Shown piece after piece: positions 8,823-14,485 of a stretch of DNA of 64,000 nt. The position numbers and the translations under genes are program-made. The first letter of the stretch is position 1, and the number at the start of each line of letters is the position of its first letter. Below the pieces are notes generated by a model. The model ran no database searches and had not been told where the DNA came from. It saw only the letters and a list, made by a program, of their open reading frames with translations. Source of the DNA: Duganella sp. BJB476 (GTDB lineage Bacteria; Pseudomonadota; Gammaproteobacteria; Burkholderiales; Burkholderiaceae_D). The stretch covers positions 186,001 to 250,000 of the forward strand of contig NZ_QVIO01000002.1 in NCBI RefSeq assembly GCF_003416895.1, given 5' to 3'.

Positions 8823-8850
8823 TGTGAAGACCTATCGTCAGAACATTCAT
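8815..8850 (-). promoter_or_regulatory. Short upstream ORF with a perfect Shine-Dalgarno, overlapping the ThiF-like start
   Basis: Reading the minus strand, AGGAGG is followed four bases later by an ATG that encodes MNVLTIGLHNE and a TGA. The stop lies eight bases inside the ThiF-like gene, whose ATG is in another frame. The strong ribosome site belongs to the short ORF and not to the longer gene. This is seen directly; the role, translational coupling or dampening of enzyme synthesis relative to the precursor, is inferred. Confidence 0.45.
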
Positions 8851-8864
8851 CCAACCTCCTGAAA

Positions 8865-8901
8865 GGCGGGACGGCGGCGCCACAGGCATCGCCATCCCGC
8901 C
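8865..8901 (-). terminator. Hairpin just after the precursor gene (partial terminator or mRNA-processing element)
   Basis: In the transcript, GGCGGGAUGGCG and CGCCGUCCCGCC form a 12-bp stem with one G-U wobble and a 13-base loop, starting 13 bases past the precursor stop codon. Only three T residues follow, so full termination is unlikely. In other peptide clusters, such as sag, a hairpin at this place lets the small precursor gene be expressed in excess over the enzyme genes. The wobble pairs in the minus-strand RNA only, which fits the direction of transcription. Confidence 0.6.
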
Positions 8902-8914
8902 CACCAGCTGGCAA

Positions 8915-9052
8915 TTAGCAGCAGCAGGAGCAGGAGCAGGTGCAGCAAGAGACGCTGACGTCAGCCAGCGCGCCGCTCATGTCGTCGTGCAGATATTCCG
9001 ATTCGGTCGAATCGGTAATCGAGATGAAGGTCGTGTCGATCAGGATTTCCAT
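8915..9052 (-). CDS. TOMM precursor peptide with Cys/Ser/Thr-only C-terminus
   Basis: The start is the ATG at 9052, because GAGGAAAAAGAA places a good ribosome site about eight bases ahead; an in-frame ATG at 9106 has no comparable site. The 45-residue product has an acidic leader of about 32 residues (for example TDSTESEYLHDDMSG) and a core ending SVSCCTCSCSCCC. The last 11 residues are all Cys, Ser or Thr, with seven Cys, so almost every residue could be turned into an azole. No double-glycine site is present; the GALA segment before the core is the likeliest cleavage region (inference). The gene sits directly upstream of the RRE-ThiF, YcaO and SagB genes, the classic arrangement for streptolysin-S-like or heterocycloanthracin-like peptides. 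The exact sequence is not one I recognise. Confidence 0.92.
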   Translation of the reverse strand: MEILIDTTFISITDSTESEYLHDDMSGALADVSVSCCTCSCSCCC

Positions 9053-9082
9053 TTCTTTTTCCTCATGAAGTGAATGAAAGGC

Positions 9083-9113
9083 ACTCCCCTCATGCGTTTT
9101 GCGCATAAGGAGT
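9083..9113 (-). promoter_or_regulatory. Hairpin in the 5' untranslated region of the precursor
   Basis: The minus strand reads ACTCC-TT-ATGCG-CAAAA-CGCAT-GAGG-GGAGT, giving two 5-bp stems separated by an internal loop, about 30 bases before the precursor start. The 156 bases between the methyltransferase stop and the precursor start are AT-rich in their upstream half and could hold a separate promoter, but I see no convincing -35/-10 pair. The hairpin could stabilise the precursor message or end transcription from upstream; there is no T-run after it. Confidence 0.4.
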
Positions 9114-9208
9114 CGCCAAAATCGAGATTAGCACGCGACGATTGCCGCACAGAAAGGAATGACTTTAAATACAACAGTACTAGAACATTAACTCTAATTC
9201 AAGCAAAT

Positions 9209-10087
9209 TCATTTGACATAGGCGCGCATCAGGCGCGTGCCGCCGCCCAGCCGCAGGCCGTCGTTGCGGCTTGCAAGATAGCGTAGGCGCAGTTGGTCGG
9301 CGCCATGGTCGGACACGTCGCCGAAGCCGAGCGCGCGCAGTTCGCAGGCCAGCACCTCGGGCGCGAAGAAGGAAATCCAGGGTTCGCCCTCGGCCTCGTA
9401 CTTCTTGGCGAAGTAGGCCATGCCCATGCGCTCCATTGGATTGAGCAACTCGGGCACCACGCCGTAGTCGAACACGATGCCGCTGCCGGGCGGCAGGCCG
9501 GCGACGAAGGCCAGCGTGTCGAACACGGCGTCGCTGCTCAGGTACAGGGTCACGCCCAGCCAGGAAAAGAATACCGGCTGATCCAGGCGGCAGCCGGCGG
9601 CGGTCAGCGCCTCGGCCAGGTCGTCGCGTTCGAAATCGACCGGCACGTAGCTCATCGACGCCGGCGCGGCGACGCCGGCCTGCTCCAGCAAGCCGCGCTT
9701 CCAGCGCTGGGTGGCGGGATGATCGACCTCGAACACGCGCAGGTCGGCCACCGGATTGCGGTAGGCGTAGGTATCGAGGCCTGCGCCCAGCAGCACGTAC
9801 TGGCGCACGCCGTGGCGCAGCGCTTGCGCCAGTTCATCCTCGGCGAAGCGGCTGCGCACGGCCATCGCGGCGCGCAGCACGCGCACCACGCCGGTGTCGA
9901 ATTTTTCCGGCGCGGCGCGCACCGTCGCCTCGTGGTCAGGGCCGATGACGGACAAGGCCAGCGGATCGTCGAACACCAGCGGCGTATCGATCAACTGGTG
10001 GGCGGCGCGCAGCATGGCCACCATCAACGCGCTGCGGCTGGCTACGCCCTGCTGCAACAAACCCTTGCCGTCGCTGGCCTGCTTCAT
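9209..10087 (-). CDS. Class I SAM-dependent methyltransferase (TIGR00027/LCMT-like)
   Basis: The 292-residue protein belongs to the family of putative methyltransferases related to leucine carboxyl methyltransferase. Evidence includes SAL near residue 18, RSRFAEDEL, the SAM-binding motif QYVLLGAGLDTYAYR near 100, the acidic motif LRVFEVDHPATQRWKR, then VPVDFERDDL and FSWLGVTLYL. It lies between the flavin-dependent dehydrogenase (4-base overlap at its start) and the precursor gene, so it probably belongs to the peptide cluster and would methylate the product (N-terminus, C-terminal carboxylate or a side chain). Plantazolicin biosynthesis also includes a methyltransferase, though of another branch. 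Target and timing are not deducible from sequence. Confidence 0.88.
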   Translation of the reverse strand: MKQASDGKGLLQQGVASRSALMVAMLRAAHQLIDTPLVFDDPLALSVIGPDHEATVRAAPEKFDTGVVRVLRAAMAVRSRFAEDELAQALRHGVRQYVLLGAGLDTYAYRNPVADLRVFEVDHPATQRWKRGLLEQAGVAAPASMSYVPVDFERDDLAEALTAAGCRLDQPVFFSWLGVTLYLSSDAVFDTLAFVAGLPPGSGIVFDYGVVPELLNPMERMGMAYFAKKYEAEGEPWISFFAPEVLACELRALGFGDVSDHGADQLRLRYLASRNDGLRLGGGTRLMRAYVK

Positions 10088-11232
10088 TTGAAGCTACCCG
10101 GCAGCAGGATGTTTTTATCGACTTTGGTGACGTCGCGCAGGCCGCAGAAGGCCATGGTCAGATCCAGCTCGTTGCGGATGATGTCCAGGCATTTGCTGAC
10201 GCCCTGCTCGCCCATCGCTCCAAGGCCGTACAGGAACGGGCGGCCGATGTAGACGCCCTTGGCGCCCAGCGCCAGCGCCTTGATCACGTCCTGGCCGGAG
10301 CGCACGCCGCCGTCCATGTGGATCTCGATCTGCTGGCCGACCGCGTCGACGATGGCCGGCAGCGCGCCGATCGACGACTGCGCGCCGTCCAGTTGGCGGC
10401 CGCCGTGGTTGGAGACGATCAGCGCATCGGCGCCGCTCTCCACCGCCAGCCGCGCATCTTCCGCGTCCATGATGCCCTTGATAATCAGCTTGCCGCCCCA
10501 GCGCTGCTTGATCCACTCGACGTCTTTCCACGACAGGCTCAGGTCGAACTGCTGGCTGGTCCACGCCGACAGCGACGACATGTCCGACACCGACGACGCA
10601 TGGCCGACGATGTTGCCGAAGCTGCGGCGCCTGGTGCCCAGCATGCCCAGCACCCAGCGCGGCTTGGTCGCCATGTCGATCATGTTGGCGATGGTCAGCT
10701 TGGGCGGCGCCGACAGGCCGTTGCGCAAGTCCTTGTGGCGCTGGCCCAGCACCTGCAAGTCCAGCGTCAGCACCAGCGCCGAGCAGCGCGCGGCCTTGGC
10801 GCGGTCGATCAGGCGGTTGATGAATTCGCGGTCCTTCATCACATACAGCTGGAACCAGAACGGCTTGCTGGTGTTGGCGGCGATGTCTTCGATCGAGCAG
10901 ATGCTCATGGTGGACAAGGTGAACGGCACGCCGAACTTTTCCGCGGCCTTGGCGGCGAGGATCTCGCCGTCGGCGTGCTGCATGCCGGTCAGGCCGGTCG
11001 GCGCCAGCGCCACCGGCATCGCCACTTCCTGGCCGACCATGGTGCTTTTCAGCGTGCGGTTTTCCAGGTTGACGGCCACGCGCTGGCGGAATTTGATGGT
11101 CTGGAAATCGTCGACGTTGGCGCGGTAGGTCGATTCGGTCCACGAACCGGCATCAGCATAATCGTAGAACATGCGCGGCACGCGCTTCTGGGCCAAGACA
11201 CGCAGGTCTTCGACAGTGGTGATGATGGTCAT
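10084..11232 (-). CDS. FMN-dependent alpha-hydroxy-acid dehydrogenase (LldD family)
   Basis: The 382-residue TIM-barrel enzyme carries the complete family signature: FYDYADAGSW near residue 22, the FMN segment ALAPTGLTGMQHADGE, FWFQLYVMKD near 125, LTLDLQVLGQRHKDLRNG, the flavin lysine in LIIKGIMDAED, the catalytic His in SNHGGRQLDGA, and DGGVRSGQDVIKALALGAKGVYIGR. The usual reaction is oxidation of L-lactate or a similar 2-hydroxy acid to the keto acid. It could be a housekeeping lactate enzyme, but its stop overlaps the methyltransferase start by four bases, which ties it to the peptide operon. In mycofactocin biosynthesis an LldD-family enzyme (MftD) oxidises the modified peptide, so a tailoring role is plausible here. 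Confidence 0.92.
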   Translation of the reverse strand: MTIITTVEDLRVLAQKRVPRMFYDYADAGSWTESTYRANVDDFQTIKFRQRVAVNLENRTLKSTMVGQEVAMPVALAPTGLTGMQHADGEILAAKAAEKFGVPFTLSTMSICSIEDIAANTSKPFWFQLYVMKDREFINRLIDRAKAARCSALVLTLDLQVLGQRHKDLRNGLSAPPKLTIANMIDMATKPRWVLGMLGTRRRSFGNIVGHASSVSDMSSLSAWTSQQFDLSLSWKDVEWIKQRWGGKLIIKGIMDAEDARLAVESGADALIVSNHGGRQLDGAQSSIGALPAIVDAVGQQIEIHMDGGVRSGQDVIKALALGAKGVYIGRPFLYGLGAMGEQGVSKCLDIIRNELDLTMAFCGLRDVTKVDKNILLPGSFK

Positions 11233-11248
11233 GCACGCTCCTCAGGGA

Positions 11249-11281
11249 CGATGATCCGACAATCATCGCACGGGGCCCGTG
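11249..11281. promoter_or_regulatory. Two adjacent palindromes ahead of the TOMM operon
   Basis: CGATGAT-CCGACA-ATCATCG (11249-11268) is a perfect 7-bp inverted repeat with a 6-base spacer. It is directly followed by CACGGG-G-CCCGTG (11269-11281), a perfect 6-bp inverted repeat. Both lie 17-49 bases upstream of the first gene of the operon, in the divergent region shared with the small plus-strand gene. They are candidate operator sites or 5'-leader hairpins. No regulator gene lies next to the cluster within the window. Confidence 0.4.
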
Positions 11282-11315
11282 TATCATGGAAGTACTATCA
11301 AATAAGGAATGATTT

Positions 11316-11516
11316 TTGAAATCCAAAACCAACGTCCTCGTCACGCTGGCCGCCGCCACTCTGCTCGGCGTGTTCGGCTATCGCGGCTTCACGCGGCAGG
11401 TGCAGCCGGTGGCGGTCAGCGCCGCGACCTGCACGCCGGAATATATCCGCGGCGTCGGCGATGCGATGGAGCGCGCTATCCTCGCCGCCCAGTGCGCTAA
11501 AGCCGCGCGCAAATAA
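11316..11516 (+). CDS. Small membrane-anchored or exported hypothetical protein
   Basis: This 66-residue ORF begins with TTG, preceded by AAGGA at a normal distance. An overlapping ATG at 11309 in another frame gives a less sensible protein. The N-terminus KSKTNVLVTLAAATLLGVFGYRGF looks like a signal sequence or membrane anchor, followed by a short tail with two Cys residues (ATCTPEY and AAQCAKAARK). It ends just before a tRNA terminator and is divergent from the TOMM operon. No family recognised. Confidence 0.5.
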   Translation: MKSKTNVLVTLAAATLLGVFGYRGFTRQVQPVAVSAATCTPEYIRGVGDAMERAILAAQCAKAARK

Positions 11517-11520
11517 GAAA

Positions 11521-11550
11521 AAAGGCCTGAAGATCACTCTTCAGGCCTTT
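11521..11550 (-). terminator. Terminator of tRNA-Arg copy 1
   Basis: A perfect 13-bp inverted repeat (AAAGGCCTGAAGA / TCTTCAGGCCTTT) with a 4-base loop. On the minus strand it is followed by a run of T residues. It lies 14 bases downstream of the tRNA. The A-run on the other side may let it also stop transcription of the small plus-strand gene. Confidence 0.88.
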
Positions 11551-11564
11551 CGTCTTACGAATTT

Positions 11565-11641
11565 TGGTGCGGCTGGCAGGAATCGAACCCACGACCCCTT
11601 GGTTCGTAGCCAAGTACTCTATCCAGCTGAGCTACAGCCGC
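11565..11641 (-). tRNA. tRNA-Arg (anticodon ACG), copy 1
   Basis: The 77-base minus-strand sequence folds as a standard tRNA: acceptor GCGGCTG paired with CAGCCGC, D-arm GCTCAGCTGGATAGAGT, anticodon loop CTACGAA (ACG), T-loop GGTTCGAATCC, and an encoded CCA end. ACG anticodons are edited to ICG and read CGU, CGC and CGA. Identical copies occur at 13461-13537 and 13674-13750. Confidence 0.97.
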
Positions 11642-11982
11642 GAAAGACAACATTATAGCAGGGGAAACTCAAATCAAGAAGTGGCGAAAAGAGATTTTTT
11701 ACGTATTTTTTCAGTGCGGCACGCAGGGGGACGTCAGCATGTAGCCTCCGAACAACCGCCACCGCCGCGTGCCGTGGATGGAGGTTGCGATCTGGCTTTT
11801 CATGAAGGCGAAAGCTGGTTGTTGTGTGATCCCTTGGCTACTTGAGACGGGATGCTTACGGCATTCCAAGATCATCGCGCGCGGGTATGAACTTCGCTGC
11901 TGCGGAGCACAGTGCAACAATTGAATAGATTTCCAGTCAACAATAAGTAATACACTCGTAACTTAATTCGCTAGGAATAGAT
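11642..11982. other. Gene-free stretch at the left edge of the AT-rich islet
   Basis: No ORF here looks real on either strand; the few short frames lack ribosome sites and family likeness. The stretch includes the promoter area of the tRNA on its left and the presumed promoter and leader of the glycine-zipper gene on its right, where the sequence becomes AT-rich (around 11920-11980). I see no attachment core, inverted repeat or integrase. Confidence 0.6.
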
Positions 11983-12702
11983 ATGCGGAAGGTCGTTGCA
12001 ATTGCCTGTTTTATATCCGGCTACGCACAGGCGCAGCAGCAGATCGTCGTGCACGAATTAGCCTGGATTGGCCTGAACCAGTCGGAACAGGACTCCATTC
12101 AAGAACTCCATATCGTCAATTTACTCCCTACCTTGTCGTTCGGAATAATAATTGACAATCAAGGAATCGACGAATCGACACCAGGCACAACCGCTGGCTC
12201 CGCACTAGGCGGCGCAGTTGGAAATGCAACATATGTGGATCGCGCGATAAAGAATGGCAACTACTCTGCGAGGAATCAGTTGGGCGCCACTTTGATTGGC
12301 GCCATTTTGGGCTCAACCTTGGATCGTCAAGCAAATTCCAAATTTCACTTTCGATATGCGGTGCGCCATTCAAATGGCGAAATAAAGTATTTTGACATTA
12401 TTCAAAATGATGCATTTCGACATCCCATTGGAGTATGCGTATCAGTTCCAAATATTCATATTATCGAACAGTCTATTTGCACCCAAACCACCGAATCCGT
12501 TCGGTCAAGGTATATCGGAACTGCCCGTTGGGACGAAATGAAAAATACAAAACCTCCGACATTGGCGGCAACAGGGCAAGAAGGCCCGACAGACAAACCG
12601 ATAATGAAAGTGAAATGCACCCTGAAGAATTTGCCTGCCGTTTACGCGTCCGAGAGTAAATGTCTATTGATAGGAGGAACCCCAGACCATGAAAATAAGT
12701 AA
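11983..12702 (+). CDS. Exported glycine-zipper-like protein of unknown function
   Basis: The 239-residue protein starts with a signal peptide (RKVVAIACFISGYAQAQ, cleavage probably after AQA). A central segment at about 69-112 is glycine-rich with a zipper pattern (GTTAGSALGGAVGNA, then GATLIGAILGSTLD), as in outer-membrane-associated lipoproteins of the 17-kDa antigen type. The C-terminal part is hydrophilic with four Cys residues. The codon use is AT-richer than neighbours, as is the gene that follows it with a 14-base overlap. Both lie between two tRNA-Arg copies, which suggests transfer. No specific function can be given. Confidence 0.7.
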   Translation: MRKVVAIACFISGYAQAQQQIVVHELAWIGLNQSEQDSIQELHIVNLLPTLSFGIIIDNQGIDESTPGTTAGSALGGAVGNATYVDRAIKNGNYSARNQLGATLIGAILGSTLDRQANSKFHFRYAVRHSNGEIKYFDIIQNDAFRHPIGVCVSVPNIHIIEQSICTQTTESVRSRYIGTARWDEMKNTKPPTLAATGQEGPTDKPIMKVKCTLKNLPAVYASESKCLLIGGTPDHENK

Positions 12703-13285
12703 CTTGCGCGTAGTCGCAATTATTACCGCGGCCTTATCACTCGCTGGCTGCGCCGCAAACTATACCTTTGAAGGCGCGAAGTACAACTCGCAGGAATCCT
12801 TCCAAACAGCGGTAGAGAATACCTATACGTCATCTATTCGAAACATCGGAGTACTTCCCACACCAGCCTCACAGAAGAGTCTCTTAATCGGATTTCCTTC
12901 ACTTAGCGCAATGAACGCGGCTAGCCTAAAAATCTTCACTGAGCAACAAGGTCACGCCCCAATAGGGATCGGAAAAGAAATTCTGGACAACCTCAACAAA
13001 GCAAATCATCGTGGCGGAGTGGCTTTTTATGACGCGGTGGTAAAGCGAGGAATTTATTCAAGTGTGCAACTAATCGAGCTCGACTCCATGAACGGAAACT
13101 TGGCGCCAGCAAAGAACGCCGATGTACTCTATTTTATAGAACCTACCCGAGGATCTGGCCAATGGTTCTTTGCATCAAACTCCAGAGGTAGACAAATTTT
13201 CGCGTTTGATCGCAGCGTAACGGGAGTAGCAGGAAAGCTCAATTCATTCATCGAAGCCGTTCAGGCCCAAGCAATCCAAGACTAA
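12689..13285 (+). CDS. Putative lipoprotein of unknown function
   Basis: The 198-residue protein has a lipoprotein signal peptide with lipobox LAGC at about residues 18-21. The start codon is preceded by AGGAGGAACC, a strong ribosome site inside the end of the preceding gene, so the two are co-translated. The mature part is soluble, with a segment IRNIGVLPTPASQKSLLIGFPS reminiscent of periplasmic or outer-membrane assembly lipoproteins, but I recognise no family. AT-richer than surrounding genes. Confidence 0.75.
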   Translation: MKISNLRVVAIITAALSLAGCAANYTFEGAKYNSQESFQTAVENTYTSSIRNIGVLPTPASQKSLLIGFPSLSAMNAASLKIFTEQQGHAPIGIGKEILDNLNKANHRGGVAFYDAVVKRGIYSSVQLIELDSMNGNLAPAKNADVLYFIEPTRGSGQWFFASNSRGRQIFAFDRSVTGVAGKLNSFIEAVQAQAIQD

Positions 13286-13416
13286 ACTGTTATCAGCTAT
13301 ACGAAAAAACAAAATAGGCGCTCCCCCCAAGATTATCGGTCACATCGCCGCTGGCGATGAGAAGTATGGTAGAGCTGACGGTCCGGGGCATCAGAATAAA
13401 TGAGCGCACAAAGAAA

Positions 13417-13446
13417 AAAGGCCTGAAGATTGCTCTTCAGGCCTTT
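13417..13446 (-). terminator. Terminator of tRNA-Arg copy 2
   Basis: The stem arms are identical to those after copy 1; only loop bases differ (TTGC versus TCAC on the plus strand). The T-run follows on the minus strand. The repeated unit of terminator plus tRNA is about 130 bp and flanks the two-gene islet. Confidence 0.88.
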
Positions 13447-13460
13447 CGTCTTACGAATTT

Positions 13461-13537
13461 TGGTGCGGCTGGCAGGAATCGAACCCACGACCCCTTGGTT
13501 CGTAGCCAAGTACTCTATCCAGCTGAGCTACAGCCGC
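13461..13537 (-). tRNA. tRNA-Arg (anticodon ACG), copy 2
   Basis: Identical in all 77 bases to the copy at 11565-11641, with the same CCA end and terminator. The similarity continues a few bases beyond the 5' end (CGAAA-ACAA on the plus strand), which suggests a segmental duplication rather than independent genes. Confidence 0.97.
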
Positions 13538-13630
13538 GAAAAACAAGAGTATAACAGCGTTTTCTTGTTTTGCGAAGAATTCCTTGAAGAAATTTTGCAA
13601 TCCGTTTCAAGGTCTTACACTAATAGCAAA

Positions 13631-13659
13631 AGGGCCCGAAGATTGCTCTTCAGGCCCCT
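13631..13659 (-). terminator. Terminator of tRNA-Arg copy 3
   Basis: A diverged version of the other two terminators (AGGGCCCGAAGA / TCTTCAGGCCCCT). The one internal mismatch becomes a G-U pair in the minus-strand RNA, and an A-run on the plus strand gives Us in that transcript, confirming the minus orientation. Confidence 0.78.
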
Positions 13660-13673
13660 CTACTTACGAATTT

Positions 13674-13750
13674 TGGTGCGGCTGGCAGGAATCGAACCCA
13701 CGACCCCTTGGTTCGTAGCCAAGTACTCTATCCAGCTGAGCTACAGCCGC
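13674..13750 (-). tRNA. tRNA-Arg (anticodon ACG), copy 3
   Basis: Identical to the other two copies. It is the first of the series in transcription direction, 136 bases ahead of copy 2. Flanking bases differ more from copies 1 and 2 than those do from each other. Confidence 0.97.
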
Positions 13751-13940
13751 TTAAGCAACATTATAAAGCATTAATTTCGTTTTGCAAAGTTCGATATTTT
13801 CTATCGTTTAGTTGGTCAGGCGTACGAAACACCGAATCAACCACTCCACAAACTGCTTTGCTGCATCTCCTTCAACCGGCATGCCGTTCGAAAGAAGCAG
13901 CATTATAGGGACACTCCCCCGGCTTGTCCAGCACTCTCTG

Positions 13941-14168
13941 TCAGGTGCCGAATTCGGCCGCCGCCTTGGCCGACCACAATGCTTCATTGTAGGAGGCATA
14001 GGGCACGCCGTAGCAATCGACATGGCCGCCCTCGCCGACAAACTTGATCCACCAGCCCGCAGGGTCGGCGACGATGGCGATGTCGCCCTGCCGGCACTGG
14101 TCCGCTATCTGTTCGTTTTGCTCCAATACAACGATGTTGATCTTTCTGTGCTTCACCACAGTCGCCAT
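13941..14168 (-). CDS. Small hypothetical protein
   Basis: The start is taken as the ATG at 14168 because GGAGG lies five bases ahead of it; an upstream in-frame ATG at 14189 has no such site. The 75-residue product (MATVVKHRKINIVVLEQ...) is soluble with several aromatic residues near the middle (GWWIKFVGEGG) and an Ala-rich end. It has the look of a conserved small cytoplasmic protein, but I cannot name a family. It is isolated between the tRNA array and the signalling cluster. Confidence 0.6.
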   Translation of the reverse strand: MATVVKHRKINIVVLEQNEQIADQCRQGDIAIVADPAGWWIKFVGEGGHVDCYGVPYASYNEALWSAKAAAEFGT

Positions 14169-14366
14169 AGCGCCTCCAAATTGCGGCACTGCGCCGCCTC
14201 AACCAGCAGTGTATATGCAGCGCGCCGGAATGCGGGAAAAAACATGGTCATTCCGCTCACAAACCCAGGCTTTTCAAGGCTTGCGGGCAGCTTCATTCAT
14301 GCCAGTGATCTCGCTCATCATCAGAAAAAATTTGCTTTCGTTTCCGCGTTGCAGCATCATTCACCT

Positions 14367-14428
14367 GTCTCCTCTATTCTCCTCCAAGGAAATAGATTTA
14401 GCCCGCTCCTGTAGCGGGCTTTTTTTTT
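14367..14428 (+). ncRNA. Candidate small RNA with anti-Shine-Dalgarno-like C-rich stretch
   Basis: No gene on the plus strand precedes the strong terminator at 14400-14428, so it may end a short non-coding transcript. A possible promoter is TTGCTT (14332), 17 bases, CATCAT (14355), giving a start near 14367. The RNA would carry two C-rich stretches (TCTCCTCT and TCTCCTCC, within 14368-14385), complementary to ribosome sites, and then the terminator hairpin. The promoter is weak and the call is speculative. Confidence 0.28.
14400..14428 (+). terminator. Strong intrinsic terminator
   Basis: AGCCCGCT and AGCGGGCT form a perfect 8-bp stem with a 5-base loop, followed by nine T residues. It acts on plus-strand transcription and insulates the PAS-REC gene that starts at 14486. 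Confidence 0.88.
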
Positions 14429-14485
14429 AGTGTACGATGCGGTCAGCTTTGCCTTCCAAGACAAATACAGACAGGTTGCCCCAGC

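Noticed and set aside
11711..11920. 69-codon minus-strand ORF in the islet edge
   Set aside because: No ribosome site, no signal or domain, unusual composition; not supported.
11515..13750. Islet considered as an integrated phage or mobile element
   Set aside because: No integrase, transposase, phage gene or terminal inverted repeat is present; only the tRNA-unit direct repeats support mobility.
13808..14041. 77-codon minus-strand ORF overlapping the small hypothetical gene
   Set aside because: The overlapping 75-residue frame has a GGAGG site and better composition; this one has none.
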